Of a stretch of 46,248 bases of DNA, positions 43,446-46,248 are shown one piece after another. The notes below the pieces were generated by a model. The model was not told where the DNA came from. It ran no database searches and worked only from the letters and a program-made list of their open reading frames with translations. The number at the start of each line of letters is the position of its first letter. Within the stretch, counting starts at the first letter, position 1. Made by a program: the position numbers and the translations under genes. The DNA is from CAXQZM01 sp964228455. GTDB lineage: Bacteria > Pseudomonadota > Alphaproteobacteria > UBA7985. The stretch lies in assembly GCA_964228455.1 (NCBI GenBank), contig CAXQZM010000024.1:1-46248 (forward strand). Reading direction: 5' to 3'.

Positions 43446-43462
43446 GAAAGAAATATTCTTTC
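43446..43462. promoter_or_regulatory. Candidate Lrp/AsnC operator
   Basis: GAAAGAA-ATA-TTCTTTC, a perfect 7-base-arm, AT-rich palindrome near the middle of the 104-base spacer between lrp and the methyltransferase gene. It resembles the style of Lrp-type operators (AT centre with short flanking arms) but is not an exact consensus match. Confidence 0.5.
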
Positions 43463-43497
43463 CTTGTGCAGATAGACAATTTTGATATCCACATTTT

Positions 43498-44496
43498 ATG
43501 AAAACATTTAAAGAAATCTTTAACTATCAAGGCCCGCTACTAATTGATGGTGCCATTGGTTCTAACTTAATGGCCCGAGGTCTAGAACCAGGCCAAGCTC
43601 CTGAAGAACTTCTTTTTTCTTCACCAGAAACTCTAAAAAGTTTGCATCGGGATTTTATTGCGTCAGGGTCAGATATTGTCCTAACAAATTCTTTTGGAGG
43701 AAACGCGCGAAGGCTTAGACTTCACGGACTTCAAGACTCAGTGGCGCAAGTTAACTCTGTAGCAGCAAAATTAGCCCGAGACGCAGCTGAAGAAATTGGA
43801 AAGCCAAGCACGTTGGTTGCAGGGTCGATGGGCCCTACAGGCGACCTGCTAGAGCCGCTTGGAACACTTAGCATCAGCGAAGCTGTTAATATCTTCTCTG
43901 ACCAGGCTAAAGGCCTAGCAGATGGGGGGGCAGACCTGATCTGGATTGAAACACTCGCTGCCAAAAATGAAATTTTAGCTGCTGTTGAAGGAGCTAGTAT
44001 AGCGAACCTTCCCATCGCGCTTACACTCTCTTTCGACAGCGCTGGTAAAACCATGATGGGCATTAGCCCAGCAGATTTTGCCGCTTTAGCTGACGACTTA
44101 CCTATTGCTGCTTATGGTGCCAACTGCGGCGCAGGACTGAGTGATATTTCAATTGTCATGGTTGAAATGGCTGAAGCTCGAAACAGTACCAAGGCACTTA
44201 TTTCGAAGGGAAACGCGGGCATACCAAAGTTTGAAAATGGCGCTATCCGCTACGATGGCACTCCGATTTTGATGGGCGCCTACGCAAATCTTATGCAATC
44301 AGTTGGCGTCGATCTTATTGGAGGCTGCTGTGGCACCACCCCTCGTCATATAAAAGCAATGCGGGCCGCCTTAAACGGGCCAAACCCCATTAATGAGCCA
44401 AAACTCGATCGCAAAGATATCGAGCTTCTTCTCGGCGCAAGCAATATCAAAGAAGCCCCAGTGAGGGAACGTAGATCTCGCCGACGCGCCGCTTAA
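43498..44496 (+). CDS. bmt: Homocysteine S-methyltransferase (betaine-type)
   Basis: A 332-residue zinc methyltransferase. The predicted zinc cysteines are Cys210 (ANCGAG), Cys277 and Cys278 (GGCCGT). The N-terminal LIDGAIGSNLMARG motif and GNAGIPKF are typical. It lacks cobalamin and folate domains. Betaine-homocysteine methyltransferases of alphaproteobacteria have this form, but other methyl donors are possible. The basic tail (RERRSRRRAA) is recalled from Rhodobacterales homologues. Its TAA overlaps the MFS stop by two bases on the other strand. Confidence 0.87.
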   Translation: MKTFKEIFNYQGPLLIDGAIGSNLMARGLEPGQAPEELLFSSPETLKSLHRDFIASGSDIVLTNSFGGNARRLRLHGLQDSVAQVNSVAAKLARDAAEEIGKPSTLVAGSMGPTGDLLEPLGTLSISEAVNIFSDQAKGLADGGADLIWIETLAAKNEILAAVEGASIANLPIALTLSFDSAGKTMMGISPADFAALADDLPIAAYGANCGAGLSDISIVMVEMAEARNSTKALISKGNAGIPKFENGAIRYDGTPILMGAYANLMQSVGVDLIGGCCGTTPRHIKAMRAALNGPNPINEPKLDRKDIELLLGASNIKEAPVRERRSRRRAA

Positions 44497-45794
44497 GCAA
44501 TTATTTCTGCCCCTTCTTCATCGAGTGCCGGTTCTGTTCTTGGATCAAGTTCTGCCAAACCTGGAGAAGTAAGAGGTAAAGGAATAAAGTCTCCCTGTTC
44601 TTCGGGCGCAGGAGCAACGCGAGCCTGCATTCGGTAAATTACAACCAATGCAAAGATCCCAAACATCAATGCGATTGACCAGAACAGTGCACTTGGGGTC
44701 CATGCCATAGCTTGACCGGTAAGAAGCGATCCCAAAATAGCTCCCAAAGAATAAACAGTAAGCAGGCCAACCGTGGCGCCAACATACTTCGAATGATCTA
44801 AGTAGTCATATACCTGAGCAATGGACAACGGGTAAATCAAGTATGTCATGCCACCCAGCACACTAAATAAACCAAACACCAATAAAACAGGCAAATCATG
44901 ATATGGCTTCACCATTATTGAAATGATGAGCGCACTTGCAATGCCTAACGCACATACAGCGATTATTAATGATCGGCGGTCAATTCTTTTTGTTATCCAA
45001 CCTATCGGATACTGAACCGCAAATCCGCCAACCAAAATGGCTATGATCAGATAGATTGTGGAAGCATTTGAAAGCCCCAAATAAGTTCCAAAAGATGGCA
45101 TTAGGCCTTGGGTATTAGAAACTATAACACCGGCAGAAAAAGAGCCAAAAGCTCCTGCGGGAGATACAGAAAAAAGCTCTTGGATAGTTAGTGGCTCATT
45201 GATTTCCGTTACTGGGCCGCGCCCCTGGGTCAAAAGTATAGGAACAAGTGACAAGGATATCAGTGCTGTGGCAAGCGCAAAAAACTGAGATGGAATCACG
45301 ATGGCTCCAACAGGAACTTCGATGTCGAGAAAAACCCCAGGAAATGCCGCGGCCAAGTGGCCCAATATGTGGCCCAAGACGATGAGTGAATAATAAAGCC
45401 CCAAAACTCGACCTCGGTTTTCTTCATCGGTCCCATCATTCAGCCATGAGTCCACTGCCGCAAAAGCACCCGCTAGACTGATACCACTGAGGAACCGCAA
45501 AAAGAGATCAAATGCTGCAAATTCAAATAAGTTCGGAGCGATTGCTACGATAGAAATCATGGTGGCATATGCTGCATAAGAACGTATCTGGCCCACTCGA
45601 GCAATCGTCCTAGGTGCATAAAGAACCCCTACAAAAAAACCAGCGTAGTATAGCGCAAATGCTAAACCAGCGAGACCTTCTCCTCCAAGATTCTGAGCCC
45701 TTACCTGCATTGCAAAGGAGAGAAGCGTTGTGCCAAGCCCAAATATAGCAGCACCAATTATCAAAGGCAGTAACATGCGGGTTTGTTGAGACAT
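44493..45794 (-). CDS. MFS transporter
   Basis: A 433-residue major facilitator protein with about 12 membrane helices and the loop motif around GVLYAPRTIARVGQIR, plus WLNDGTDEENRGRVLGLYY. The substrate is not evident. The frame extends to a TTG at 45806, but ATG 45794 (MSQQTRMLLP) is the better start. It converges with the methyltransferase gene, with coding ends overlapping. Confidence 0.92.
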   Translation of the reverse strand: MSQQTRMLLPLIIGAAIFGLGTTLLSFAMQVRAQNLGGEGLAGLAFALYYAGFFVGVLYAPRTIARVGQIRSYAAYATMISIVAIAPNLFEFAAFDLFLRFLSGISLAGAFAAVDSWLNDGTDEENRGRVLGLYYSLIVLGHILGHLAAAFPGVFLDIEVPVGAIVIPSQFFALATALISLSLVPILLTQGRGPVTEINEPLTIQELFSVSPAGAFGSFSAGVIVSNTQGLMPSFGTYLGLSNASTIYLIIAILVGGFAVQYPIGWITKRIDRRSLIIAVCALGIASALIISIMVKPYHDLPVLLVFGLFSVLGGMTYLIYPLSIAQVYDYLDHSKYVGATVGLLTVYSLGAILGSLLTGQAMAWTPSALFWSIALMFGIFALVVIYRMQARVAPAPEEQGDFIPLPLTSPGLAELDPRTEPALDEEGAEIIA

Positions 45795-45898
45795 GGCAGG
45801 ACCCAAAAAAACTGGAAACAGAATCGAATTAACAAAATCGCCAATGCTCTTGTTTTTGAGACCCCCTATTACAATTGCGACGCTTAAAATTTGAAACC

Positions 45899-45914
45899 GA
45901 CAGAAATATCTGTC
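45899..45914. repeat. Inverted repeat upstream of the MFS gene
   Basis: GACAGA-AATA-TCTGTC, 6-base arms around 4 bases, in the 257-base spacer between the MFS start and the helicase start. It could be an operator for either divergent gene. Confidence 0.4.
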
Positions 45915-45939
45915 AGTTTTGCTCGGGCCCTATGCAATT

Positions 45940-45968
45940 TTGACATAGCGGCCTGAGATCTATGTAAA
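45940..45968 (+). promoter_or_regulatory. Candidate promoter of the helicase gene
   Basis: TTGACA at 45940-45945 with TGTAAA 17 bases later (45963-45968); a TATGTA also fits with a 15-base spacer. It would give a leader of about 75 bases. Confidence 0.35.
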
Positions 45969-46051
45969 GACAATGCGTAAGCTACAGTATCAAAGTCAAT
46001 TATTTCTGCTGCAGATCAACATTATGTTTGATTGCGTAGGCCTACCAAATC

Positions 46052-46248
46052 ATGAAAACCATGCACATGCTACCTAAGCTTCTGCAAACTTGGCTCAGGT
46101 CGAAAAACTGGACCTTACATCAACATCAACTGCAGATGCTGGAGGCGGGCAAAACTCAAAAATCCAGTCTACTGATTTCCCCGACTGGATCAGGCAAAAC
46201 CCTCTCGGGCTTGTTACCCCGTTTATGTGAACTAATTGCAGCCCCCCA
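46052..46248 (+). CDS. Ligase-associated DEXH helicase, N-terminus (partial)
   Basis: The first 65 residues of a gene cut by the window edge. The Walker A motif SPTGSGKT at 43-50 follows LHQHQLQML, and LPKLLQTWLRSKNWTLHQHQ resembles the start of Lhr-like helicases that cluster with an ATP-dependent ligase and a metallo-beta-lactamase-fold nuclease in a DNA repair set. The call rests on the N-terminus only. ATG codons also occur at 46061 and 46067. Confidence 0.72.
   Translation, partial: MKTMHMLPKLLQTWLRSKNWTLHQHQLQMLEAGKTQKSSLLISPTGSGKTLSGLLPRLCELIAAP

Noticed and set aside
1..46248. CRISPR arrays, insertion sequences, prophage genes, defence islands
   Set aside because: No spaced direct repeats, transposase, integrase, phage structural or restriction genes were seen; gene content is housekeeping throughout.

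Overview
The window reads as a compact chromosomal segment of a low-to-mid GC, aerobic, probably marine alphaproteobacterium. Gene content and neighbourhoods point toward Rhodobacterales: cobS-cobT, gapR/DUF2312 beside DUF1244 and an N-formylglutamate-amidohydrolase-like gene, purN-purM next to hdaA, ubiK/lgt/MidA-type methyltransferase/pgeF, ygfZ divergent from pyrC, chaC divergent from DUF2125, icd near alaS-recA, and lrp divergent from a betaine/homocysteine methyltransferase. The lineage call is inference from gene order and protein signatures; no database search was possible. No insertion sequence, prophage, CRISPR array, tRNA or rRNA was found, and no gap between genes exceeds 300 bases.

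Layout. Positions 1-470 hold the edge of a leftward ORF, a structured RNA leader with a loop-exposed CCTCCTCCC motif, and a small DUF1127 gene with a terminator. From 11833 down to 506 runs an eleven-gene leftward block: cytochrome P450, ribF, ileS, lspA, a 48-residue lipoprotein, pgi, an N-formylglutamate amidohydrolase homologue, DUF1244, gapR, cobS and cobT. Several junctions are 4-base overlaps. Then come asd (+), a small membrane protein, purN and purM (-), hdaA (+), rnd (-), aspS (+), holC and pepA (-), an unknown coupled pair (-), a YqaA-like membrane protein (+), and the rpmH-rnpA-yidD-yidC cluster with ubiK (-).

From 25154 the strand is mainly +: lgt, a MidA/NDUFAF7-type methyltransferase, pgeF, rpsU and a CDP-alcohol phosphatidyltransferase. 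These are followed by ygfZ (-), pyrC (+), an AI-2E-family transporter and chaC (-), and DUF2125, icd, a periplasmic cyclophilin and an unrecognised ORF (+). The next leftward block is an inositol-monophosphatase-like gene, alaS, recA (with an alphaproteobacterial SOS box) and dksA. The right end has an IalB-family gene (+), lrp (-), a homocysteine methyltransferase (+), an MFS transporter (-) and the start of a ligase-associated DEXH helicase (+).

Most genes are housekeeping: translation (ileS, aspS, alaS, rpmH, rpsU, rnpA), envelope biogenesis (lspA, lgt, yidC, yidD), nucleotide and amino-acid synthesis (purN, purM, pyrC, asd), and replication and repair (hdaA, holC, recA, helicase). I do not see a convincing new multi-gene system. 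The most unusual signals are the Cuckoo-like anti-Shine-Dalgarno hairpin before the DUF1127 gene, a very short BamF-like lipoprotein after lspA, a dihydroorotase with Gln at the first metal-His position, an uncharacterised translationally coupled gene pair, and a palindrome in the lrp/methyltransferase divergent spacer.
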